NCBI RefSeq assembly: GCF_000717995.1
Contig: NZ_JODM01000001.1
Location: 434,001-498,000, forward strand
DNA from: Streptomyces violaceorubidus
Lineage (GTDB): Bacteria > Actinomycetota > Actinomycetes > Streptomycetales > Streptomycetaceae
DNA: 64,000 bases
Direction of reading: 5' to 3'
The translations under genes were made by a program, and so were the position numbers. Within the stretch, counting starts at the first letter, position 1. Every line of letters starts with the position of its first letter. A model generated the notes under the pieces. It did no database searches. It was not told the origin of the DNA and worked only from the letters and a program-made list of their open reading frames with translations. Below, one piece after another: positions 15,933-24,202 of the stretch.

Positions 15933-16494
15933 GAGGCGAGGATGCATCCTCGACGCCGGAAAGGGAGTCGGCACACGCGATCCGACGGTCAGAAAATCGC
16001 ACGTATCGCCCAATGTGTCCGGGGCGGCACCCTGCGCAGCACGCTCAGGAAGCCCTCATCAGGAAGCCCGCAGGAAGGCCGAGTGGGCGGCCCTGCCGAG
16101 GAAGGTGAACCGGGTGCCGTCCTTCAGTGGTCGCCGTCGACGACGATCACGCCGTAGGAGCGGTCGGAGACGGCCGCACGGGGGGCGGGGGCCTCGGAGA
16201 GCCAGACTAGGGACGTCCGGCACCCGAAGCGCGGCTCCCGGAGGGGACCACGGGGCGAACTTCTGCGGAACGCCGGACGGCCGGGCGACGGACGCTCCCG
16301 GAGTTCACCGGGGGGTCACGCGCATGTCGCCGATGTTCATCCGCGGCGCCTTCCGGCGCTCACGGTGCTCTCATAGCCTGCACCGACGTGCGCCGCGCGG
16401 CGCCGCGGCTGCGAGCGCGCGCGACGCGGCACCTCGTCCCCCCGGCCCGGCCCACAGCGCCGGGCCCGCGCGTCCAACCCGGGAGTGACCACCC
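15933..16494. other. 562-bp divergent intergenic region
   Basis: It lies between the methyltransferase and the acyltransferase gene and contains no convincing coding frame on either strand. A GGGAG box at 16481-16485 precedes the acyltransferase. A CATAGCCT segment near 16373-16380 could be a -10 element for it. The section nearest the methyltransferase (15945-16060) is less G/C-rich, typical of promoter DNA. No hairpins or repeats stand out. Confidence 0.45.
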
Positions 16495-17601
16495 ATCGCC
16501 GCCGAGCCCCTGACCGCCACCGAGCCCGTCCGCCCCGCCGCCCCCGGCACCGACGGGGCGCACCCGCCGCGCCCCCGCGGGGAGCACCGGTACGACGTCG
16601 ACCTCGTCCGGGTCCTGGCCTCGGTCGGGGTCATCGTCTGCCACGCCGCCGGCGAACTGATGAAGGCCGTCGACCGCGACCCCGCCCGGGGCGGGCCCGT
16701 CTTCTGGACCGCGCTCACCGGGGACGCGCTGAGCCGCTGCGCCGTGCCGCTGTTCTTCGCGATCGCCGGCTGGGTCGTCCTCAGCGGGGCCCCGCCCCGC
16801 GACGGCGGGCAGGTCCGCAAACGGCTCACCCGCATCCTCGTGCCGCTCGCCGTGTGGACCGCCGGCTACCTGCTGTGGGACCGGGCCCGGGACGCCGACA
16901 CCGAACCCACCGCCCAGCTCGCCCGGGACGCGGTGTTCGCCTCCGTACGGCCCGCCTTCCACCTCTGGTACCTGTACGCCTACGTCCCGGTGATCCTGCT
17001 GCTGTCGGTGGCCGTGCTGGTCAGGAACGGCAAACGGCCCTGGGGCGCGGGCGCCGCGCTGCTCGGCCTGGCTCTCGCCCCGACCCTCCTGGGCGATCTC
17101 GGACGCCTCTTCGACGTGCGCGTGCCCCCCTTCGCCTGGCAGTTCGGCGTCTACCAGATCGCGTACGCCGTCGCCGGGGCCGTCCTGCTGTCGCTGCCCG
17201 GGTCCGCGGTCGCGGGACGGGGCCGACGACTGCTGTGGCTGGCCGGCGGGCTGTGCGCGTGGGCTGCGGTCGCCCTCTACGAGCACCGGGTGCACTTCCC
17301 GAGCCCGTACGCCTCCGTGGTGGTGGCGCTGCTCGCCGGGACCCTGCTGATGGCGCTCGTCCGGATCAGGGTGCCCGAGCGGTTCCGGCCGCTCCTCGGC
17401 AGGCTCGCCGGGGCCTCCTTCGGCGCCTACCTGGTCCACCTGCTCTTCCTGGAGGCGCTCGCCCCTCGGCTGGTGTCGGCGGACGCGGGCTGGGCGGGCG
17501 CCGTGGGCGCACTCGCCGGTCTGACGGCCGTCACGGTCGTGCTGTCGTTCGCCGCCGCGTTGCTGTGGACGCGGCTGCGGCTGGGCCGCTGGCTGGGCTG
17601 A
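16495..17601 (+). CDS. Membrane acyltransferase family 3 (O-acyltransferase), start codon unusual
   Basis: A multi-spanning membrane protein of the acyltransferase_3 family, which transfers acetyl or other acyl groups to extracytoplasmic sugars. The conserved beginning is HRYDVDLVRVLASVGVIVCHAAGE, followed by SRCAVPLFFAIAGWVVLSG and about eight to ten helices ending with GRLAGASFGAYLVHLLFLEAL. That conserved start lies upstream of the first ATG (16660). In this frame, after an in-frame TGA at 16486, the only candidates are ATC at 16495 (GGGAG box 9 nt upstream) and CTG at 16510. I annotate from the ATC provisionally. It is likely to modify the polysaccharide encoded next door. Confidence 0.72.
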   Translation: MAAEPLTATEPVRPAAPGTDGAHPPRPRGEHRYDVDLVRVLASVGVIVCHAAGELMKAVDRDPARGGPVFWTALTGDALSRCAVPLFFAIAGWVVLSGAPPRDGGQVRKRLTRILVPLAVWTAGYLLWDRARDADTEPTAQLARDAVFASVRPAFHLWYLYAYVPVILLLSVAVLVRNGKRPWGAGAALLGLALAPTLLGDLGRLFDVRVPPFAWQFGVYQIAYAVAGAVLLSLPGSAVAGRGRRLLWLAGGLCAWAAVALYEHRVHFPSPYASVVVALLAGTLLMALVRIRVPERFRPLLGRLAGASFGAYLVHLLFLEALAPRLVSADAGWAGAVGALAGLTAVTVVLSFAAALLWTRLRLGRWLG

Positions 17602-17646
17602 GCCGACTCGGGCAAGCGCGGTCCGGTGCGTGCGGGTCCGCCTGAG

Positions 17647-17670
17647 GCCGTACCGCGTTTGCGGTACGGC
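17647..17670. terminator. Hairpin terminator after acyltransferase gene
   Basis: Perfect 10-bp inverted repeat GCCGTACCGC (17647-17656) and GCGGTACGGC (17661-17670) with loop GTTT, lying between convergent genes. Confidence 0.8.
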
Positions 17671-17682
17671 CCGCCGGACAGA

Positions 17683-17715
17683 CCCGATCCCCCGCCGGAG
17701 CGGCGGGGGATCGGG
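17683..17715. terminator. Very strong hairpin terminator between convergent genes
   Basis: Perfect 15-bp inverted repeat CCCGATCCCCCGCCG (17683-17697) with its complement at 17701-17715 and a 3-nt loop. It serves the minus-strand glycan cassette and backs up the preceding hairpin for the plus strand. Confidence 0.85.
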
Positions 17716-17752
17716 CGTGCGGCGGGGGTCGGGCGGGCGCGGTCCGGCCCGG

Positions 17753-19108
17753 TCACTTCCCCCCGGTGCCGCGCCGTACCGCCCTGCGCACCACGCGCCT
17801 GGCCCGCCGCACCTGGAGCTTCGCGCGCAGCTGCGGGCGGCTGCCGGGCAGGCCCAGCTCGGTCAGCCGCAGCTCCGGGAAGTAGTAGCCGGGGGTGTCG
17901 CAGAGGTGGGCGCGCAGCCACTCCTCCGTGGGGCTGCGCAGCTCCGGGTACGTCTTGGGCTGCATGCAGAAGCCGATCGCCCGGACCAGCGGCGACAGGG
18001 ACGCGGGCGCCGCGCCGACCAGCGCCGGGTCGGCGGGGCCCTCCAGGTCGGGCACCAGGTGGTCCACGACGGCCAGGGGGACGCGGTTGCTGTTCGGGTA
18101 CGGCGTGAGCCGCTCCATCACCAGCGCCGTCCCGACCCGGGCGACGGGCACCCGGTAGTAGGCCGAGGCCGTCACCATCGCCGTGGAGAAGCAGCCGACG
18201 ACGAGTTCCGGGGCGCAGTGGTCGTACAGGGTCTCGGCCAGCAGGGGCGCGTCCAGCACGGTGAGCCGCACGCCCGCGTCCGCCGCGGCCTTGCTCAGGG
18301 CCGCCGTGTAGCCGGCGGGCGCCGTCGGGTGCGGCTTGAAGACCACGGAGCGGTGCCCGGCCCGTGCGGCCCCGGTCAGCATGCGCACGTGGAGGTCCTC
18401 CTCCTCCCGCGCGGTCAGGATGTTGATCGCCGCCAGGTACTGGCCGAGCAGCACGGCCGTCGGCTTCTCCCCCACCACGGGGGCCAGTTCGGGGCCGTCG
18501 GCCGCTTCCCGGGAGATCTCGTCGAGCACCGCGCGGAACGCCGCGTCGGGCACGATCTCCGGCTCGACGCCGTACTCCGAGAGCAGCAGCGGCCTCAGAC
18601 CCGGGATCAGGTCGAGGTGGAGCAGGCGGCGGATGCGGCGCGCGAGGGCCAGCGGCAGCTTCTCCCGGGTGGGGCCGTAGCTCATCAGGCCGTCGGCGTA
18701 CACGTCGAGGCTCGCCTCGGAGAAGATCGCCGCCAGCGCGCGGGCCGGGTTGACCTGGATCGACTCGACGGCCAGCTCGATCAGGTCCCGCTCGCCGATG
18801 CCCCAGGCCAGCCGGAAGGCCTTCTGCCACAGGGACACGTCGTTGCCCCTGGGGCCCCAGGCGCTGGGGTGGTGCGGGCGGATCGCCTCGTTCCAGCTGA
18901 TCACGGAGTCGAACCGGCTGGATATTCGCCCGTACCCGTGCATCTCGTCCAGGCGCAGGGCGGTCTCCGGTATCGCCGCGTTGTTGGACACCAACAGGAC
19001 GCGCCGCACCTCCTCGCGCGGCCCGAACAGGCCCGCGTCGAGCGCCGCGGCGAGGGTGGCCGCACCGTAGAGGGTGGAGACCTGGAATATCTGGGTCTTG
19101 TGGGGCAT
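17753..19108 (-). CDS. Polysialyltransferase-like protein, cassette copy 1
   Basis: A 451-residue protein resembling the alpha-2,8-polysialyltransferase (POLYST) family, which extends polymers from CMP-nonulosonic acids. It starts MPHKTQIFQVSTLYGAATLAAALDAGLFG, a typical beginning with the dialogue LLVSNNAAIPET. The middle has ALVGEKPTAVLLGQYLAAINILTAREEEDLHVRMLTGA and HRSVVFKPHPTAP, then PELVVGCFSTAMVTASAYYRVPVARVGTALV. The KPHPTAP and CFSTA segments correspond to the catalytic HP and S/T motifs. The C-terminus is basic and amphipathic. It is 3 nt downstream of the GT2 gene at 19112-20077 and homologous to the gene at 20251. Product specificity, probably a Kdn-type polymer, is inferred. Confidence 0.82.
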   Translation of the reverse strand: MPHKTQIFQVSTLYGAATLAAALDAGLFGPREEVRRVLLVSNNAAIPETALRLDEMHGYGRISSRFDSVISWNEAIRPHHPSAWGPRGNDVSLWQKAFRLAWGIGERDLIELAVESIQVNPARALAAIFSEASLDVYADGLMSYGPTREKLPLALARRIRRLLHLDLIPGLRPLLLSEYGVEPEIVPDAAFRAVLDEISREAADGPELAPVVGEKPTAVLLGQYLAAINILTAREEEDLHVRMLTGAARAGHRSVVFKPHPTAPAGYTAALSKAAADAGVRLTVLDAPLLAETLYDHCAPELVVGCFSTAMVTASAYYRVPVARVGTALVMERLTPYPNSNRVPLAVVDHLVPDLEGPADPALVGAAPASLSPLVRAIGFCMQPKTYPELRSPTEEWLRAHLCDTPGYYFPELRLTELGLPGSRPQLRAKLQVRRARRVVRRAVRRGTGGK

Positions 19109-19111
19109 GGA

Positions 19112-20077
19112 TCAGGCAGCCTTCCGCCCGTCACGCAGGCGGCCGAGCAACCTGCTGCGAGTCCTGTCGATGGTCCGGAGGGTCTCCTCCAGCACGTGCT
19201 GGGGCATGCGGTGCAGCGCGTCCCGCGCCTCCCGGCGCAACCGCTGCGCCGCCGAGGTCTCGTACTCGCCCACCTTGCCGAGGTGGAAGGCGATCATGGC
19301 GCAGTAGGTCCGCACGGCCTTGGGGAGGAAACGCTCCGCCTCCGGGTCCGCCAGCAGGTCCGCCAGCAGCATGTCGTAGGCCGGGATGAAGTCCAGCTGC
19401 CGGGAGTCCTTTATCTGGGTGAGCGAGGTGGCCACGCCCCGCCGGTAGAACACCCCGTGCAGCCCCACCGACGCGTACGTCGCGGCCTTCAGGTGCAGGC
19501 GCCAGATCCACAACCGGTCCTCGGCGGTGCGCAGTTCGGTCGCGAAGCGCATGCCGCCGTCCTCGAAGAGGTGGCGGCGGTAGATCCCGGCCCAGACGAA
19601 GGGGTAGTCGACCATCGTCTCCATGTGCGGCGGCGCGATGCCGTCGCGCGGGTCCATCACGACGTTGCGTGCGGGGGCCGGGGGCCGCCGGATCACCCGC
19701 TCGGTGCCGGTGGCCTGCACATGGTCGGTGCGCGCGAAGTCGCAGCCCAACTCCTCGACCCAGCGCACCAGTTCGGCCAGGTATCCCGGTCCGTACCAGT
19801 CGTCGCCGTCGAGGAAGGTGACGAAGTCGCCGCGGGCCGCGTCGATTCCGCTGTTGCGTGCCTGGGCGATGCCCCGGTTCGTCTCGTGCCGGATCACCCG
19901 GGTGTCGGTGCGCCGGTCCGCCCAGCGTTCGATCTGCCACGACGTGGAATCCGTGGAGCAGTCGTCGACGAGCAGAAATTCGAAGTCCGGGTCCGCGTTG
20001 TTGGCGAGACTTCTCAGAGTGCTCTCGGCGAAGGATTCCACATTGTGCATGGGAACGACGACGGACAGTTTCGGCAC
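19112..20077 (-). CDS. GT2-family glycosyltransferase, cassette copy 1
   Basis: A 321-residue family 2 glycosyltransferase. It starts MPKLSVVVPMHNVESFAESTLRSLANNADPDFEFLLVDDCSTDST with the GT-A nucleotide-binding motif. The metal-binding DxD equivalent is DFVTFLDGDDWYGPGYLAELVRW, and the acceptor-side motif is TAEDRLWIWRLHL. The second half is helical with conserved FYRRGVATSLTQI and LPKAVRTYCAMIAFHLGKVGEYE. Its stop is 3 nt before the polysialyltransferase-like start, so the two are co-translated. The pair is a duplicate of 21582-22571 plus 20251-21585. It probably adds a sugar that primes or alternates with the nonulosonic acid chain. Confidence 0.86.
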   Translation of the reverse strand: MPKLSVVVPMHNVESFAESTLRSLANNADPDFEFLLVDDCSTDSTSWQIERWADRRTDTRVIRHETNRGIAQARNSGIDAARGDFVTFLDGDDWYGPGYLAELVRWVEELGCDFARTDHVQATGTERVIRRPPAPARNVVMDPRDGIAPPHMETMVDYPFVWAGIYRRHLFEDGGMRFATELRTAEDRLWIWRLHLKAATYASVGLHGVFYRRGVATSLTQIKDSRQLDFIPAYDMLLADLLADPEAERFLPKAVRTYCAMIAFHLGKVGEYETSAAQRLRREARDALHRMPQHVLEETLRTIDRTRSRLLGRLRDGRKAA

Positions 20078-20250
20078 GCGGGCCTCTCACGTTCGATGAC
20101 GGCGAAGATGAAGGGGGATCCAGGGAACACGGGGAAGAGACGAGAGGAGATTGGAACAGGCTAGCGAGGTGCCCGGACCCGAAGGTGACCCAACGGGCTC
20201 GAAAAGGCGAACTCCGTTCGCAGCCGAAGTGAATTCTCTGCGGCCGCCCG

Positions 20251-21585
20251 TCACCGCCCGATCGAGCGCCGGATCGACCGGGCCCGGCGCACCACCCGGC
20301 GAGCGGTGGAGTTGTGCGGCAGGAACCCCAGCCGGGCCGGGATGCCGCCCGGCAGGCCCAGGGAGGTGAGCCTGCGCTTCTTGAAGTACCGCCAGGTGCC
20401 GGCGTCCAGACGCGCGCGCAGATACGCCTCCGCCGCCGGGCGCAGCTCCGGCAAAACCTTCGGCTGCATCGCGAACCCGACGGCCCGCACCAGGGCGGCG
20501 AGCGCCTCGGCGGCCACGTCCCGCCGCCCCCCGGCGACGGCGGCCGGGTCCGACAGGTCCGGCAGCAGCGCGTCCACCAGGGTGGCGGGCACCCGGTTGC
20601 TGTTCTCGTACGGCGTCAGCCGGTCGAGCAGCGTCTCGGTGCCGACCCGGGCGACCGGCAGGCCGTACAGCGCGGACGCGGTGAGCAGGGCCGTGGAGAA
20701 GCAGCCCACGACCAGCGCCGGACGCATCCGCTGGAACAGCACCTCGGCCAGCACCGGCGTCTCCACCACGGTGAGGCCGACCCCCAGCCGCGCGGCCTCA
20801 GCCTCCAGGACCCGGGTGAAGCGGGCCGGGGCCGTGGGGTGCGTCTTGAACACCACGCGCGTGTGCCCGAGCGCGGCGACGCCGGTCAGCATCCGCACGT
20901 GCAGGTCTTCCTCCTCCTCGGCGGAGAGGATGCCCAGCGCCGACAGGTACTGGCCCAGCAGCACCGCGGGCCGCTCCACGTCCGGCAGCCCGGCGCCGGT
21001 GTCCGCGGTCTCGGCCAGCACCTTGGTGAACGCCGGGGACGGCACCACCTCGGGCTCGACGCCGAACTCCGTCAGCAGCAGCGGCGCCAGCCCCGGCACC
21101 AGGTCCAGGTGGAGCAGCCGCTCCACGCGCGTGCCGACCAGCGGGGCCAGCTTGGTGCGGGTGGGCCCGTAGCTCATCAGGCCGTCCGCGTAGACGGTCA
21201 GGGGCGCGTCGGTGAAGATCTGCGCCACGCCGAGCGCCGGCTGCACGTGGACCGACTCCACGGTCAGTGCCACCTCGTCGTCGCCGAGCCCCCAGGCCAG
21301 CCGCAGGTGCCGCTCCCACAGCGGCACGTCCCCGGCCCGCGGCGACCAGTCGCCGGGGTGGAAGGGGTAGATCGCCTCGTTCCACGACACCACGTCGTCG
21401 AACCGGTCCCGCAGCCGCTCGAATCCCGGAGCGGCGTCCAGGGAGGGTGTCGTCTCGGGCGTCGCCGCGTTGTTGGTGACCAGCAGGATCCGCCGGTCGG
21501 CCGCGTCGAAGCAGCCCGCGTCCAGGGCCGCGGCGAGCGTGGCCGTGCCGTACAGCGTCGACGCCAGGAAGATCTGTGTGGTCAT
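20251..21585 (-). CDS. Polysialyltransferase-like protein, cassette copy 2
   Basis: A 444-residue homologue of the protein at 17753, with the same beginning (MTTQIFLASTLYGTATLAAALDAGCFD), LLVTNNAATPET, RPAVLLGQYLSALGILSAEEEEDLHVRMLTGVAALGHTRVVFKTHPTAP and PALVVGCFSTALLTASALYGLPVARVG. The ATG start overlaps the TGA of the upstream GT2 gene by 4 nt (ATGA), so the two are translationally coupled. The C-terminus (RRVVRRARSIRRSIGR) is a basic amphipathic helix, probably for peripheral membrane binding. The family assignment rests on these motifs; the exact linkage formed is unknown. Confidence 0.82.
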   Translation of the reverse strand: MTTQIFLASTLYGTATLAAALDAGCFDAADRRILLVTNNAATPETTPSLDAAPGFERLRDRFDDVVSWNEAIYPFHPGDWSPRAGDVPLWERHLRLAWGLGDDEVALTVESVHVQPALGVAQIFTDAPLTVYADGLMSYGPTRTKLAPLVGTRVERLLHLDLVPGLAPLLLTEFGVEPEVVPSPAFTKVLAETADTGAGLPDVERPAVLLGQYLSALGILSAEEEEDLHVRMLTGVAALGHTRVVFKTHPTAPARFTRVLEAEAARLGVGLTVVETPVLAEVLFQRMRPALVVGCFSTALLTASALYGLPVARVGTETLLDRLTPYENSNRVPATLVDALLPDLSDPAAVAGGRRDVAAEALAALVRAVGFAMQPKVLPELRPAAEAYLRARLDAGTWRYFKKRRLTSLGLPGGIPARLGFLPHNSTARRVVRRARSIRRSIGR

Positions 21586-22571
21586 GCCGCCGCCCCCTCG
21601 GCCGGCCCGCCCGAGGCGGCGCGGCGGCGCAGCCGGCGCAACCGCGTGGCGCGCTCGGCGTCCATCGTGTCCAGCACCTCGTCGAGCACCTCCTGCGGCA
21701 TCCGCCGCAGCGCCGCCGCGCTCCGCTCCTTCAGTATCCGGGCCACGGCGGGCTCGAACCGCGCGAGGGAACCGAGGTGGTGGGAGATGATCGCGCAGTA
21801 CGTGCGGACCGCCTTCGGCACCAGCCGCGCGGCGTCCGCGTCCCCGGCCGCGCCCGCGAGCACCTCGTCGAAGGCGCGGATGAAGTCGAGTTGGCGCACA
21901 TCGCCGATCTGGGTGAGCGAGGACGCCACCCCGCGCCGGTAGAAGACACCGAGCAGCCCGGTCACCGCGAAGGACTCCGCCTCCCGGTGCAGCTTCCAGA
22001 TCCACGGCCGGTCCTCGGCCGTGCGCAGCCCGTCGGTGAAGTGCAGCAGGCCGCGCTCGGCCAGCCGGCGGTGATAGACCCCCGCCCACGCGTAGGCGTA
22101 GTCGACGGAGGTGGTGCGGTGCGCGGGCAGGATCGCGTCGCGCGGACGCAGGGCCGTGTTGCGGCGGCCGTGCGGGACCCGGTGCAGGGTGCGGTTGCGT
22201 CCCGTGCACTGCACGTGGTCGGTGCGCACGAAGTCGACGTCCAGCTTCTCGATCGCCGCCACCAGGGCCGCGCAGTGGCCCGGCGCCAGCCAGTCGTCGC
22301 CGTCCAGGAAGGCGAGGTACTCGCCGCGCGCCCGGTCGATGCCGGTGTTGCGGGCCGTCGCCAGACCGCCGTTGCGCTCGTGTATGACCAGCACCGCCCC
22401 CGGCAGCTCGCGCTCCGCGTGCGCGAGGAGGTCCGCGGTCCCGTCGGTGGAGCAGTCGTCGACGAGAATGAACTCGAAGTCGTCCCGCGCGTTGGCGCGC
22501 AGACTCCGCAGGGTGTCTGGGGCGTATTGCCGCACGTTGTAGAACGGCACGATGACGGAGAGCTTGGGCAC
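21582..22571 (-). CDS. GT2-family glycosyltransferase, cassette copy 2
   Basis: A 329-residue family 2 glycosyltransferase: VPKLSVIVPFYNVRQYAPDTLRSLRANARDDFEFILVDDCSTDGT, LDGDDWLAPGHCAALVAAIEKLDVDFVRTDHVQ, GLRTAEDRPWIWKLH and FYRRGVASSLTQIGDVRQLDF. It aligns along its whole length with the protein at 19112. I choose the GTG at 22571; longer readings to 22694 lack the conserved beginning. It heads a two-gene unit with the polysialyltransferase-like gene and is divergent from the glycosyltransferase at 22770. Acceptor and donor sugars cannot be told from sequence. Confidence 0.86.
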   Translation of the reverse strand: MPKLSVIVPFYNVRQYAPDTLRSLRANARDDFEFILVDDCSTDGTADLLAHAERELPGAVLVIHERNGGLATARNTGIDRARGEYLAFLDGDDWLAPGHCAALVAAIEKLDVDFVRTDHVQCTGRNRTLHRVPHGRRNTALRPRDAILPAHRTTSVDYAYAWAGVYHRRLAERGLLHFTDGLRTAEDRPWIWKLHREAESFAVTGLLGVFYRRGVASSLTQIGDVRQLDFIRAFDEVLAGAAGDADAARLVPKAVRTYCAIISHHLGSLARFEPAVARILKERSAAALRRMPQEVLDEVLDTMDAERATRLRRLRRRAASGGPAEGAAA

Positions 22572-22741
22572 GTGAGCGACGTTATGCGACGGTCCGGCAT
22601 GAGGCTTTACCGGTTTCTTGACTCCCGGTGAACGCGGCGTGGCGAAGCGGTGAAGCGGATTCTTTTCCGGGGCCCGGGCGGGCCGATTCCCCATTCGGCG
22701 ATGTGCTGTTCACCATTTGTTGGATTCCGGTTGGGCGGTTC

Positions 22742-22759
22742 CTAGGAATGGCTTCCTAG
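22742..22759. promoter_or_regulatory. Inverted repeat at the glycan-cluster promoter
   Basis: CTAGGAA (22742-22748), loop TGGC, TTCCTAG (22753-22759), a perfect 7-bp dyad just 10 nt before the GTG at 22770. A possible -10 box, TAGCGT (22757-22762), overlaps its right arm, so it is placed to act as an operator. Confidence 0.5.
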
Positions 22760-22769
22760 CGTCTGCGGC

Positions 22770-24107
22770 GTGCCAGCAAGTGCAACGAAGGCCCTCAGAG
22801 TCGCCGTCCTGGCGGACTCCGACACCCGGTGGAAATGGGGCGCGCTCACCGCGACCCGCGTCCGCCCCGGGGACACGGAGATCCACCTCGACGGCTACCT
22901 CCTGCGCGGCCGAGCCACCCCCACCGCCCGCCAGCTCCAGGAGGTCGGCGTCCGCGCGGACTCGCTCCGCGAGGTGACCGCCGTCGAGTTCCTGCGCGCC
23001 ATGGCCGGCGCGCGGGGCGAGGACTCCTACGACGTCCTCGTCCTCGCCCTGGTCGGCGGCGGTGTCCAGGCGATGCTGCACGGGCTCGCCCGCGTCTGGC
23101 AGGACGTCGCCGAGCGGCCCGTTGTCGTCACCGGCTACGTCGGCGTTGTCTACGAGAAGCTCGCCGACGGCCTGCTGCTGCGCCACGGCGCCGACCTCGT
23201 GCTCGCCAACTCCCGCCAGGACGCGGACCGTTTCCGCGCCGTGTACGAGGGCGTCGGCGCCGACGCCGCCGCGGTGACCGAGGTCGCCCTGCCCTTCCTC
23301 GGCGGGGCCGCCTACGCCGGTGAACCGGGCGGGGGCGAGGGCCCCCGCACGGTGGTCTTCGCCGCGCAGCCCTCGGTGCCGGACAGCCGCAGGGACCGTA
23401 CCTACCTCCTCGAACGGCTGATCCGGCACGCCCGCCTCCATCCCGAGCGCGAGGTGCTGCTCAAGCTGCGCTCCAAGCCCGGCGAACACACCACGCACAT
23501 CGAGGAGCTGCCCTACCAGAAGCTGGTGCAGCGGGCCGATCCGCCGCCCAACTTCCGCCTGGTCTACGGGCACATGGGCGAGGTCCTGGACCGCACCGAC
23601 CTGCTGGTCACCGTCAGCTCCACGGCCGCCCTCGAATCCCTGCACCGCCGGATCCCCACCGTCGTCCTCAGCGACCTAGGGGTGCGCGAGGCGCTCGGCA
23701 ACCACCACTTCGTGGGCTCCGGCTGCCTCGCCTCCTGGGACCAGCTCGACGCCGGGCACCGCCCCGCCCCCGACCCCGAGTGGGTCGCCCGGCAGGGCGT
23801 GGCGGCGGACGGCGGCTACGAGACCGCCTTCGACGAGGCCCGGGAGCGCATCGCCGCCCTGCTGGCCCGGCCCGGCGGCCTGCCGCCGCTCGCCCCCTAC
23901 TACAACCTCGTCACCGCGCCCGGCTACCTTCCCGGCATCCTCGCCCGCCACCACCTCGCCCCCGACGGCACCCCGCTGCCCGGAGCGCCGGCCGCCGACC
24001 GGGCGCCCGGCCCGGTGCGGCAGGTCGTGCGCCGCGCGGCCCGCGGCGCCTACCGGCACGGCGTCCAGCGGGTCGCCCCGGTGATCCGGCGGATGGGGGA
24101 GCTGTGA
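22770..24107 (+). CDS. Putative GT-B glycosyltransferase (DUF6716-like)
   Basis: A 445-residue protein that I take to be an uncharacterised actinobacterial glycosyltransferase with a GT-B-like layout. It starts TKALRVAVLADSDTRWKWGALTATRV. RPVVVTGYVGVVYEKLADGLLLRHGADLVLANSRQDADRF is followed by a second domain (TVVFAAQPSVPDSRRDRTYLLERLIRHARLHPEREVLLKLRSKPGEHTTH, then LVTVSSTAALESLHRRIPTVVLSD). The KLRSKPGEHTTH and VSSTAALE motifs parallel the HP and S/T motifs of polysialyltransferases. The C-terminus is basic. It starts the plus-strand operon and its TGA overlaps an in-frame GTG of the next gene. The family name is from memory and is moderately sure. Confidence 0.72.
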   Translation: MPASATKALRVAVLADSDTRWKWGALTATRVRPGDTEIHLDGYLLRGRATPTARQLQEVGVRADSLREVTAVEFLRAMAGARGEDSYDVLVLALVGGGVQAMLHGLARVWQDVAERPVVVTGYVGVVYEKLADGLLLRHGADLVLANSRQDADRFRAVYEGVGADAAAVTEVALPFLGGAAYAGEPGGGEGPRTVVFAAQPSVPDSRRDRTYLLERLIRHARLHPEREVLLKLRSKPGEHTTHIEELPYQKLVQRADPPPNFRLVYGHMGEVLDRTDLLVTVSSTAALESLHRRIPTVVLSDLGVREALGNHHFVGSGCLASWDQLDAGHRPAPDPEWVARQGVAADGGYETAFDEARERIAALLARPGGLPPLAPYYNLVTAPGYLPGILARHHLAPDGTPLPGAPAADRAPGPVRQVVRRAARGAYRHGVQRVAPVIRRMGEL

Positions 24108-24202
24108 CCGCCCCGGCACCCGGGCCGGACCCGACACCCGAGCCCCCCGCGGTCGCGCCCCCGCCCGCGGCACCCGCGACACCTGCGCAAGGAGCAGATC
24201 CC

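Noticed and set aside
16485..17645. GTG-started frame of 386 codons over the acyltransferase
   Set aside because: It is Arg/Pro/Gly-rich and lacks membrane helices. The acyltransferase frame has clear helices and conserved motifs.
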